From positions 1 to 5,676 of the forward strand of contig CADBTE010000053.1 in assembly GCA_902797455.1 (NCBI GenBank): a stretch of 5,676 nucleotides of DNA, written 5' to 3'. How positions within the stretch are numbered: position 1 is the first letter of the stretch; the number at the start of each line of letters is the position of its first letter. The position numbers were made by a program, and so were the translations under genes. Below the pieces are notes generated by a model that worked only from the letters and a program-made list of their open reading frames with translations, searched no databases and was not told where the DNA came from. This stretch comes from an uncultured Planctomycetota bacterium (GTDB lineage: Bacteria; Planctomycetota; Planctomycetia; Pirellulales; Thermoguttaceae). This document shows positions 1 through 4,741 of the stretch, one piece after another.

Positions 1-1356
1 GTGTACCACGATCTGATGGACGAGTACGCCGGCCGGGCGGCCATCGGCCATGTTCGATACGCCACCGTCGGCCAAGAGGACAAAACCCACGCTCAGCCGT
101 TCGAACGCCACCATATTAAAAAATTCAAGTGGTTCAGTTTCGCCTTTAACGGCCAGCTGGCCAACTTCGAAGAACTCCGCAGCCGGCTCCTCAAAGACAA
201 CAACACTTATCTGGCGCGTGAATCCGATACCGAAATCTTCCTCCACTTCCTCTGCAACGCGCTGGCCAAAGAGTCCCGGCAGGGCGACCCCGATCCGTAC
301 GTCATCTGCAAGAAGATGGCCGAACCTCTGGACGGTTCCTGGTGTATTGTCTTCCTCAACGCCCACGGCGAGCTGTTCGTCGCCCGCGACCCGATCGGGG
401 TTCACCCGCTGCTGTACGCGTTCGACGGTTCGCTCTTCGCCGCCGCCAGCGAATCGGTCGCCCTGTTCAACCTCGGTTTCCGCAGCGACCAAATCAAGAA
501 CGTCGAGCCGGGCCAGGTGATCATCGTCAACCAAGAGGGGATCCGGTTCGAGCGTTTCGCCGAGAAGCGTCCCTCCGCCCACTGCTTCTTCGAGTGGGCT
601 TACTTCGCCAACGTCGCCAGCACGCTGGACGAAAGGAGCGTCTATCTGGCCCGCAAACGTTTCGGCGAAGAGATGGCGATTCAGGAAGATATCCCGATCG
701 ACGAAAACTCCATCGTCGTCCCGGTCCCCGACACCGGCAAGGCGGCGGCCGACGGCATGGCGTACAAGCTCGGCATCCCCTGCCTGGAGGGGCTCATCCG
801 CAACCGCTACAGCGGCCGAACCTTCATCGAGGGGGGAGAGTACCGCTGGCGCAAGGCCGAGACCAAATACACCCCGCTGGAAGAAGTCCTCAGCGGCAAG
901 CGGGTCTTCCTGGTCGAAGACTCCATCGTCCGAAGCACGACCATGCGCGTTCTGCTGAAGCGCATCCGCGAGGTCGGCAAGGCGAAAGAGGTTCACGTTC
1001 GGCCCGCCTGCCCGCCGATCGTCGGTCCCTGCTTCTACGGTGTCGACATGTCGACCTACAAAGAGCTCTTCGCCCCGCCGTTCTTCTCCCGCCGCGGCCT
1101 GCCGATCGACCAGTGGAAGCTCAATCGCGAGATCGAGGACGAGATGGCCAAAGACATCGGCGCCGACTCGCTGCGTTTCCTGGCGATCGACGCCATTCCG
1201 CGCGCGATCGGTCTTCCGGCCGATCACCTGTGCACCGCCTGCGTCAACAACCGCTACCCCACCCCCTGGGGCGAAAAGCGCGCCATGATCGCCTTCGAAG
1301 AGTACGACCGCGCGTTTAAAGACGGCACGCTGCAGAGCACCGCCGTTCACGAGTAA
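1..1356 (+). CDS. purF: Amidophosphoribosyltransferase (glutamine PRPP amidotransferase), 5'-partial
   Basis: This cytosolic enzyme makes 5-phosphoribosylamine from PRPP and glutamine, the first committed step of purine synthesis. The visible 451 residues begin inside the N-terminal glutaminase domain: HVRYAT (residues 17-22), NGQLAN (50-55) and SDTE (75-78) are typical class II amidotransferase motifs. The catalytic N-terminal Cys and about 55 residues after it lie before the window, so the GTG at base 1 is not the start. The C-terminal phosphoribosyltransferase domain has the PRPP loop VFLVEDSIVRSTT (302-314). Four cysteines, C195, C344, C411 and C414, align with the [4Fe-4S] ligands of Bacillus subtilis PurF, which suggests the iron-sulfur type. 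Two small oddities are Ser in place of the usual Gly in VRGTT, and extra residues around 359-376 compared with Bacillus. The gene ends at TAA 1354-1356, followed by a strong terminator. The family call is secure. Confidence 0.95.
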   Translation: MYHDLMDEYAGRAAIGHVRYATVGQEDKTHAQPFERHHIKKFKWFSFAFNGQLANFEELRSRLLKDNNTYLARESDTEIFLHFLCNALAKESRQGDPDPYVICKKMAEPLDGSWCIVFLNAHGELFVARDPIGVHPLLYAFDGSLFAAASESVALFNLGFRSDQIKNVEPGQVIIVNQEGIRFERFAEKRPSAHCFFEWAYFANVASTLDERSVYLARKRFGEEMAIQEDIPIDENSIVVPVPDTGKAAADGMAYKLGIPCLEGLIRNRYSGRTFIEGGEYRWRKAETKYTPLEEVLSGKRVFLVEDSIVRSTTMRVLLKRIREVGKAKEVHVRPACPPIVGPCFYGVDMSTYKELFAPPFFSRRGLPIDQWKLNREIEDEMAKDIGADSLRFLAIDAIPRAIGLPADHLCTACVNNRYPTPWGEKRAMIAFEEYDRAFKDGTLQSTAVHE

Positions 1357-1389
1357 AGACGCCGCCCAGGCGCGAAGGCGAAAAAAATA

Positions 1390-1435
1390 AAGCGGGGATA
1401 CCAGGCATCCGTGCCGGTATCCCCGCTTCTTTGTT
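1390..1435. terminator. Bidirectional intrinsic terminator between convergent genes
   Basis: A perfect 13-bp inverted repeat pairs 1390-1402 with 1416-1428, and a GGC/GCC extension (1404-1406 with 1413-1415) closes a six-base loop. The plus strand continues with a T-rich TTCTTTGTT. The A-rich run at 1381-1390 gives a T tract on the minus strand. The hairpin sits between purF (+) and the coiled-coil gene (-), so it can stop transcription from both sides. Confidence 0.88.
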
Positions 1436-1463
1436 AAGCGTGTGATTCCTCCTTATCACGCTT
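1436..1463. other. Small imperfect hairpin with an anti-SD-like loop
   Basis: AAGCGTGTGAT (1436-1446) can pair with ATCACGCTT (1455-1463) if two bases bulge. The loop holds CCTCCTT on the plus strand, which reads AAGGAGG on the minus strand. No start codon follows that SD-like string on the minus strand, so it is not an obvious ribosome binding site. It lies in the 3' flank of the minus-strand coiled-coil gene and may just be part of its 3' end structure. Confidence 0.3.
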
Positions 1464-1477
1464 TCATCGCTTCGCGG

Positions 1478-1978
1478 TCAGTGAACCTGGGCCAAGAGCG
1501 CCTCGAGTTCACGTTTTTCTCTTCCGATCTTCGCCAGTACGTCGCTGGCGCGTGACTGAAAATCCTCCCACTCCCCGGCCGGAGCGGTCCGCCGGCCGGA
1601 GGGGGCCATCAGCGCGGTGCTGTCGGCCAGCTGTTCCGCGCGCCGGGTGAGCGCTTCCTCACGGGCGGCCAGTTCATCGGCCAGGAGGCGCAGCCGCTGC
1701 TGCTGTTCGTCCAGCTGCGCGGCTCGCTCATCGAGCCGGCGGCTTTGGGAATCGATTTCGCTCTGCCGCTGGGCCATCTCGAGTTTTGTCTGGCGAACGA
1801 TCTCCTCGAATCGGGCCATACGGGCGTTGAGCGCCATCTCGCGGCGTCCCAGGGAGTCGTTCTCGAACGGCACCTCTTCCCCGTCCGCCGGTTCCATCGC
1901 GGGCATCCCGCTGCGAAAGCCGGTCGGGGACCGAAAGTCGGCTCGCACGTGGTAGGTTGTTTCGATCGGCGTCGTCAT
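1478..1978 (-). CDS. Coiled-coil protein of unknown function (166 aa)
   Basis: I do not recognise the family. The protein has a short N-terminal segment (about residues 1-43, rich in Pro, Gly and acidic residues). A long, highly charged helical region follows (about 44-119) with Glu, Gln, Arg, Leu and Ala in heptad-like spacing, as in RLDERAAQLDEQQQRLRLLA. A Pro/Gly-rich linker (about 124-136) leads to a second amphipathic helix (about 137-164). There is no signal peptide, membrane segment or cysteine, so it is probably a cytosolic, self-associating protein. The ATG start is supported by an AGAGGAAA Shine-Dalgarno-like stretch just upstream on the minus strand. It faces purF tail to tail and diverges from tmRNA, so it appears monocistronic. 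A scaffold or a filament-like role is possible but not shown. The reality of the gene is well supported; its function is unknown. Confidence 0.8.
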   Translation of the reverse strand: MTTPIETTYHVRADFRSPTGFRSGMPAMEPADGEEVPFENDSLGRREMALNARMARFEEIVRQTKLEMAQRQSEIDSQSRRLDERAAQLDEQQQRLRLLADELAAREEALTRRAEQLADSTALMAPSGRRTAPAGEWEDFQSRASDVLAKIGREKRELEALLAQVH

Positions 1979-2110
1979 GGTTTTCCTCTTCTCGGGCCGG
2001 TGGTCGCTTGAATATTCTGAGTGTCTGAGCCGCCGCGGGCATATCGGCCGGCCGGGTCGGCAGAACCGTTTTAACCCTCCCTGCCGGTATTATCGTCAAA
2101 ATCTTCTTTT

Positions 2111-2139
2111 TTTATAAGTTTTTCTGTTGTCGGCGAGAA
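2111..2139 (-). promoter_or_regulatory. Candidate minus-strand promoter for the coiled-coil gene
   Basis: On the minus strand a TATAAA -10 box (2116-2111) is preceded after 17 bases by TTCTCG (2139-2134), a three-of-six match to the -35 consensus. It would leave a 5' leader of roughly 125 bases before the ATG at 1978. A second candidate -35, TTGACG at 2099-2094 on the same strand, has no good -10 partner at normal spacing. Support is only by consensus. Confidence 0.32.
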
Positions 2140-2163
2140 ATTTTTCGAAAAATCGAAAAATTT
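2138..2163. repeat. AT-rich perfect inverted repeat upstream of tmRNA
   Basis: AAATTTTTCGA (2138-2148) and TCGAAAAATTT (2153-2163) are exact reverse complements separated by AAAA. Its inner part is itself a 12-base palindrome, TTTTTCGAAAAA. It lies between the divergent coiled-coil gene and ssrA, overlapping the edge of the minus-strand -35 candidate. It could be a protein-binding operator or a DNA-bending element. It is not a standard terminator, because the flanking gene ends are elsewhere. Confidence 0.6.
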
Positions 2164-2172
2164 TGCCCCGAT

Positions 2173-2201
2173 TTGGACCTTTTTGCGTTTGTTGGGACTA
2201 T
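2173..2201 (+). promoter_or_regulatory. Weak candidate promoter for tmRNA
   Basis: TTGGAC (2173-2178) is followed after 17 bases by GACTAT (2196-2201), a modest sigma-70-like pair about 50 bases before the mature tmRNA 5' end. Another possible -10, TATGTT (2222-2227), lacks a -35 at proper spacing. A leader removed by RNase P would be expected for tmRNA. The rest of the 276-base gap from 1979 holds no gene I can support. Confidence 0.22.
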
Positions 2202-2254
2202 CATTTCTTGTAAAGGCGTGTTATGTTACTGTGAAGCTGTAAAGCATGCCTTGC

Positions 2255-2617
2255 GGGGGTGAACTGGATTCGACCGGGCCCTGAAGGATGTTGCCGCGTG
2301 TCGTGGTTGGTCAGCAGGCCACGTAAAAAGCCGACTAAAAAATCAATTGCCAATAACCAAATGGCTATGGCCGCCTAAGAAAAGGCAGCCCTGGTCCTAG
2401 AGCCTTCGCCGAAGAGGCGCTTGCGACCGGTCATCCAATTTCGGATCGCGTCCCGTCACGCCGAACACGCGGGACGTTAAAAAACGTTTTCGGACCGTCC
2501 AAGAAGAATCGCTGCCGATTTCGAGTCTTCGCGGATTAAATCCAAACAGATCGGACACACACGTAGACGCGCATTTGGATCGGTTTCGGGACGCGGGTTC
2601 AATTCCCGCCACCTCCA
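2255..2617 (+). ncRNA. ssrA: Transfer-messenger RNA (tmRNA)
   Basis: tmRNA enters stalled ribosomes with SmpB, adds a degradation tag and frees the ribosome. The 5' end GGGGGTG (2255-2261) pairs over seven bases with CACCTCC (2610-2616), with one G-U pair, to form the acceptor stem. The conserved CTGGATTCGAC string follows near the 5' end. At the 3' end the T arm is complete: stem GCGGG (2593-2597), loop TTCAATT, stem CCCGC (2605-2609), then discriminator A2617. CCA is not encoded, because TAG follows. The string GGACACACACGTAGACGC near 2551 matches the conserved 3' part of tmRNAs. A tag frame ends at TAA 2376-2378. Downstream, a 7-bp helix (2449-2455 with 2470-2476) is likely part of a pseudoknot. 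At about 363 bases the length is normal for a one-piece tmRNA. Confidence 0.96.
2349..2378 (+). other. tmRNA tag-peptide reading frame
   Basis: The frame from resume codon GCC (2349-2351) to TAA (2376-2378) encodes ANNQMAMAA. The alanine carried by tmRNA itself precedes it in the finished tag. The resume codon was chosen because the frame starts with Ala, is followed by Asn as in many tags, and ends in the typical AA. The end AMAA differs from the common ALAA by Leu to Met, a mild change for ClpXP-type recognition. Confidence 0.82.
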
Positions 2618-2629
2618 TAGCTTGCTTAC

Positions 2630-2657
2630 CGCTCGAGGCGAGCGAACCCGATTTTCG
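2630..2657 (+). terminator. Possible tmRNA 3' terminator hairpin
   Basis: CGCTCG (2630-2635) pairs with CGAGCG (2639-2644) around AGG. Only a short, delayed T run (GATTTT) follows, so it is a weak intrinsic terminator at best. It may instead protect or help process the tmRNA 3' end. Confidence 0.35.
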
Positions 2658-2692
2658 CGCCACCTCTCGGTTTCGTGTTCGTTTATTAAACG

Positions 2693-2712
2693 CCTAAGAC
2701 CTCTTAGGGTTT
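2693..2712 (+). terminator. Weak hairpin in the ssrA-RRM gap
   Basis: CCTAAG (2693-2698) pairs with CTTAGG (2703-2708) around ACCT, followed by a mixed GTTTGGGTGTTT. It could end leaky transcription from ssrA or structure the leader of the RRM gene. No convincing promoter was seen between 2618 and 2780, so the RRM gene might be read through from ssrA. Confidence 0.25.
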
Positions 2713-2781
2713 GGGTGTTTGCGCTTCGGAAGACGGTAGGTGCTGCCCGGCTAGTCTTTTGAGCAAGTTGTTCCGGGAGCA

Positions 2782-2798
2782 CTCAGAAAGAGACTGAG
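2782..2798 (+). promoter_or_regulatory. Ribosome binding site presented in a small hairpin loop
   Basis: CTCAG (2782-2786) and CTGAG (2794-2798) are exact inverted repeats. The purine-rich loop AAAGAGA carries the only SD-like sequence in front of ATG 2801. The ribosome binding site thus sits in a loop directly before an RNA-binding protein gene, where a protein or temperature change could affect its access. The stem is only 5 bp, so the regulatory idea is inference. Confidence 0.4.
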
Positions 2799-2800
2799 CC

Positions 2801-3103
2801 ATGAAGATTTACGTAGGCAATCTCTCCTATCGTACCACCGAGGATGAGCTGCGCGACGCTTTCGAGCCGTTCGGCAGCGTCGGCACTGTGGACATCATCA
2901 TCGACCGTGAGACCGGCCGCAGCAAGGGGTTCGGTTTTGTTGAAATGCCCGGCGACGCCGAGGCCAAGAACGCCATCGAAGCGCTCGACGGCAAAGAGCT
3001 CGGCGGCCGTCCGCTGCGCGTCAACGAAGCTCGGCCCCGTTCCAACAACGGCCCGTCCCGCGGCGGCCGTTTCGACCGCGGTCCTCAGCCCCCGCGCAAT
3101 TAG
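2801..3103 (+). CDS. Small RRM-domain RNA-binding protein (100 aa)
   Basis: This is a single RNA recognition motif protein, like the small glycine-rich Rbp proteins of cyanobacteria and other bacteria. RNP2 is KIYVGNL (residues 2-8) and RNP1 is KGFGFVEM (42-49), with the RNA-stacking aromatics Y4, F44 and F46 all present. The beta-alpha-beta-beta-alpha-beta RRM fold ends near residue 75. A short Arg/Gly/Pro/Asn-rich tail (about 76-100) without predicted fold follows and may add non-specific RNA contacts. It binds single-stranded RNA in the cytosol; exact targets are unknown. In cyanobacteria, related genes are cold-induced; nothing here proves that. ATG 2801 fits the start of the domain and has a purine-rich RBS eight bases upstream. 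It lies between tmRNA and tRNA-Asn and appears to be a single-gene unit. Confidence 0.94.
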   Translation: MKIYVGNLSYRTTEDELRDAFEPFGSVGTVDIIIDRETGRSKGFGFVEMPGDAEAKNAIEALDGKELGGRPLRVNEARPRSNNGPSRGGRFDRGPQPPRN

Positions 3104-3126
3104 TGCCGCGGCGGCGCGCAAAACAG

Positions 3127-3217
3127 GCGACACCGGCTTAGTATTCGCAAAACCGCGTCTCGGCCCGTCAGCCGGCGCGGCGCGGTGTTGCCCGCCAATG
3201 GGCTGGTGTCGTTTTTT
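3127..3217 (+). terminator. Long-range stem and T tract downstream of the RRM gene
   Basis: CGACACCGGC (3128-3137) pairs with GCTGGTGTCG (3202-3211) over ten positions with one G-U pair, and six T (3212-3217) follow at once. Inside lie at least two smaller helices: CGGC/GCCG (3161-3164 with 3171-3174), and CCGCG (3153-3157) with a later CGCGG. A short GCCC/GGGC hairpin (3190-3193 with 3200-3203) just before the T run is an alternative simpler terminator stem. The placement 3' of the RRM gene fits a terminator; the branched form could also be a stable 3' UTR. Confidence 0.6.
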
Positions 3218-3309
3218 ATGTCCCGATCCACCCGTTTTCACCGGCGCCTTGGGGCTTTCGCCGGGGGCGTGAAAAAATAATTTCTCCCCCCCTCTGGGGC
3301 GTTTCCCCC
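3218..3309. other. Gene-free segment with a GC hairpin
   Basis: No supported gene. CCGGCG (3241-3246) pairs with CGCCGG (3259-3264), but it is followed on the plus strand by GGGCGTG and an A run, not T, so it is not a plus-strand terminator. The following C-rich and G-rich runs (about 3284-3309) are low-complexity and show no clear signal. Confidence 0.4.
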
Positions 3310-3337
3310 TTGTCGCCAAAACAAAAGCGGGTAAAAT
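3310..3337 (+). promoter_or_regulatory. Promoter of tRNA-Asn
   Basis: TTGTCG (3310-3315) and TAAAAT (3332-3337) are separated by 16 bases and match the sigma-70 consensus well (four of six and five of six). Transcription would start near 3344, giving a leader of about 42 bases before the mature tRNA, to be removed by RNase P. No other gene follows before the terminator at 3470. Confidence 0.68.
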
Positions 3338-3385
3338 ACTCCTTCAGCGCTTGGGGCAAGTTGTTTTTCCCTCAAGTATTCCCCC

Positions 3386-3458
3386 GCCTTGATAGCTCAG
3401 TTGGTAGAGCAAGCGGCTGTTAACCGCTGGGTCCTAGGTTCGAGTCCTAGTCGAGGCG
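3386..3458 (+). tRNA. tRNA-Asn (anticodon GUU)
   Basis: A full cloverleaf can be drawn. The acceptor is GCCTTGA (3386-3392) with TCGAGGC (3451-3457), including one T-G pair. The D arm is GCTC/GAGC (3395-3398 with 3407-3410). The anticodon stem AGCGG/CCGCT encloses loop CTGTTAA, with anticodon GTT at 3419-3421. The T arm is CTAGG/CCTAG with loop TTCGAGT. Discriminator G3458 fits tRNA-Asn identity. CCA is not encoded (CTA follows), so a CCA-adding enzyme is needed. It is 73 bases long with no intron and no sign of an integration site next to it. Confidence 0.97.
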
Positions 3459-3469
3459 CTAGATGACGC

Positions 3470-3504
3470 AAAAACCCCTAAGGGTCTCCCTGAGGGGTTT
3501 TTTT
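3470..3504 (+). terminator. Strong intrinsic terminator of tRNA-Asn
   Basis: AAAAACCCCT (3470-3479) pairs with AGGGGTTTTT (3493-3502). An inner AGGG/CCCT helix (3481-3484 with 3488-3491) closes a TCT loop, and seven T (3498-3504) follow. The flanking A run would also allow function on the minus strand. It separates tRNA-Asn from the mcsB-family gene, which starts 65 bases later. Confidence 0.92.
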
Positions 3505-3556
3505 GTCTCCCTTCCCGGTCAATCTCGGAAATATCTCCTACCCCTACGGACAAAGC

Positions 3557-3561
3557 AGGAG
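3557..3561 (+). promoter_or_regulatory. Shine-Dalgarno site that fixes the mcsB-family start
   Basis: AGGAG lies seven bases before ATG 3569. It selects this ATG over the in-frame TTG at 3503, which sits inside the terminator T tract and would add 22 residues unlike the family. No convincing promoter was found between 3505 and 3556. Confidence 0.8.
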
Positions 3562-3568
3562 TGTTCGA

Positions 3569-4615
3569 ATGGATTTCGATCAGTTGATTTCGCGGCACGC
3601 GGCGCGATTTAACGCGGACGGGCCTCATTCCGATATCGTCCTCTTCAGCCGTGTTCGGCTGGCCCGCAATATCAACGGCTATCCCTTCACCGGACAGATG
3701 TCCGATCAAGATCGCCGCTCGATGGCGGCCCTTATCCGTAAGGCCGCCGAAAACTTTTTTCCGCTCGACACCACTGCTTGGCTCGATCTCCAAAAGGCCG
3801 GTCCCCTGGACCGCCGCTGTTTAGTCGAGCGCCGTCTGATCAGCGGCGCCTTCGCCGAAGAGACCTTCCCCAGAGCGATTCTGATCGACGGCGAGGAGCT
3901 GTTCACCATCGCGGTGAACGACGAAGACCACCTGCGCGTCAACGCCTTCGCCTCGGGGCTGGATTTTGCCGCGGCGTGGGGGCGCCTCTGCCATATCATC
4001 TCTCATTTCGAGAACGAGTTTGTCTTCGCTTTTGACCAGCGCCGCGGTTATTTAACCGCCTGCCCCTCCAATACGGGAACCGGGCTTCGCGCCGCGGCGG
4101 TGCTGCATCTGCCCGGCCTGATCGCCACCGGTGAGTTCAATCACTTCAGCCAGAGCATGCAGCAGATGAACTTCACGGTTCACAGCATCTACGGCAAGGG
4201 GGCGCACTCGCCCGGGGCGCTTTTCCAGGTCTGCAATCAGATCTCGCTGGGTCCATCCGAGGAAGAGATCCTCGCCTCGCTGGAAGGGATGCTTCCGCGG
4301 GTTCTCCAGTACGAGGCGCGCGCCCGCGAAAACCTCCTAAAGACCAGCGGCGGCCAATTGTCTCAGCAGGTCGACGAGGCGATGAATCATCTGCAGACCT
4401 CGCGGCGGATCACCATCGACGAGGCGCTCGCCGACCTGTCGATCCTCCGGCTGGGGTACTGCCTCGGCCTTCAGAAAGAGGTTTCCGTCAAGCGGGTGAA
4501 CGACCTGATCTTCCGGATTCAGCCGGCCCATCTTCAGAAGATCGCCGACCACGAACTGTCGGAGGATGAGGACGAAACCTTCCGCGCCGGTTACCTTCAT
4601 CACCGGCTGCCGTGA
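3569..4615 (+). CDS. mcsB: McsB-family protein-arginine kinase homologue (348 aa)
   Basis: McsB, a member of the ATP:guanido phosphotransferase family, phosphorylates arginine in proteins and in Bacillus marks them for ClpCP. The protein spans the whole family length (Bacillus about 363). Visible motifs are SRVRLARN (27-34, nucleotide-binding Arg28 and Arg30), NDEDHLR (117-123, catalytic Glu119 and Arg123), and CPSNTGTGLR (165-174, reactive Cys165 and Arg174). FQVCNQISLG (219-228) matches the family FQISNQITLG. Two loop residues differ: where Bacillus has VRGIYGEG, this protein has VHSIYGKG (204-211), so His205 and Lys210 replace an ATP-binding Arg and a catalytic Glu (Arg309 and Glu314 in Limulus arginine kinase). 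The C-terminal RDxxRA element is DETFRA (335-340). No ctsR, mcsA or clpC lies beside it. Family membership is sure; protein-arginine kinase activity is uncertain, and it could be a divergent or regulatory form. Confidence 0.92.
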   Translation: MDFDQLISRHAARFNADGPHSDIVLFSRVRLARNINGYPFTGQMSDQDRRSMAALIRKAAENFFPLDTTAWLDLQKAGPLDRRCLVERRLISGAFAEETFPRAILIDGEELFTIAVNDEDHLRVNAFASGLDFAAAWGRLCHIISHFENEFVFAFDQRRGYLTACPSNTGTGLRAAAVLHLPGLIATGEFNHFSQSMQQMNFTVHSIYGKGAHSPGALFQVCNQISLGPSEEEILASLEGMLPRVLQYEARARENLLKTSGGQLSQQVDEAMNHLQTSRRITIDEALADLSILRLGYCLGLQKEVSVKRVNDLIFRIQPAHLQKIADHELSEDEDETFRAGYLHHRLP

Positions 4616-4621
4616 CACTGC

Positions 4622-4659
4622 TTGATTTTCTTCCCGGACGGGTGATAATATAATATAAT
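4622..4659 (+). promoter_or_regulatory. Promoter region with three tandem -10-like boxes (TPR gene)
   Basis: TTGATT (4622-4627) and GATAAT (4644-4649) are 16 bases apart. Two perfect TATAAT boxes follow at 4649-4654 and 4654-4659, because ATAAT is repeated three times (4645-4659). The AT-rich core stands out in this GC-rich DNA. It begins only seven bases after the mcsB-family stop, so the TPR gene probably has its own promoter, with a leader of about 75-85 bases. Confidence 0.6.
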
Positions 4660-4691
4660 ATTCGTTGGTCGGTATCTGTAAAATCACCAAA

Positions 4692-4739
4692 GGCGCTCGG
4701 CATCCCGTCGAAAGCGCCGCCTGCTTTGGGCGCGTTTTT
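4692..4739 (+). promoter_or_regulatory. Possible transcription attenuator in the TPR-gene leader
   Basis: GGCGCT (4692-4697) can pair with AGCGCC (4713-4718). Alternatively GCGCC (4714-4718) pairs with GGCGC (4729-4733), one G before five T (4735-4739), which looks like an intrinsic terminator. A third option pairs AAAGC (4711-4715) with GCTTT (4723-4727). The options share bases and exclude each other, as in antiterminator/terminator switches. The T run ends three bases before the ATG. No SD is present. Stems are short, so function is uncertain. Confidence 0.4.
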
Positions 4740-4741
4740 CC

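Noticed and set aside
1..3. GTG at the first base as the start of purF
   Set aside because: The catalytic N-terminal Cys and about 55 glutaminase residues are missing, so the gene continues upstream of the window.
342..1319. A 325-codon open frame overlapping purF in another frame
   Set aside because: It is very rich in Arg and Pro with no domain pattern, as expected for a shadow frame in GC-rich DNA; the purF frame has full family motifs.
2397..2782. Two minus-strand open frames across tmRNA
   Set aside because: They lie opposite a clear structured RNA and show no protein-family features.
3241..3264. GC hairpin as a terminator
   Set aside because: It is followed by an A run on the plus strand and has no transcription unit ending into it on the minus strand.
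2783..3319. A 178-codon minus-strand frame opposite the RRM gene
   Set aside because: The RRM motifs on the plus strand are clear, and the antisense frame has low-complexity Ala/Gly-rich content.
3350..3368. CTTG-GGG-CAAG hairpin plus T-rich run in the tRNA leader as a terminator
   Set aside because: The stem is only four pairs, and a strong promoter just upstream with tRNA-Asn downstream makes termination here unlikely.
3386..3504. tRNA-Asn as an attachment site for a mobile element
   Set aside because: No integrase, no repeat of the tRNA 3' end and no mobile gene was found in the window.
3503..3568. An upstream TTG start for the mcsB-family gene
   Set aside because: It starts inside the terminator T tract; ATG 3569 has a strong AGGAG site and fits the family N-terminus.
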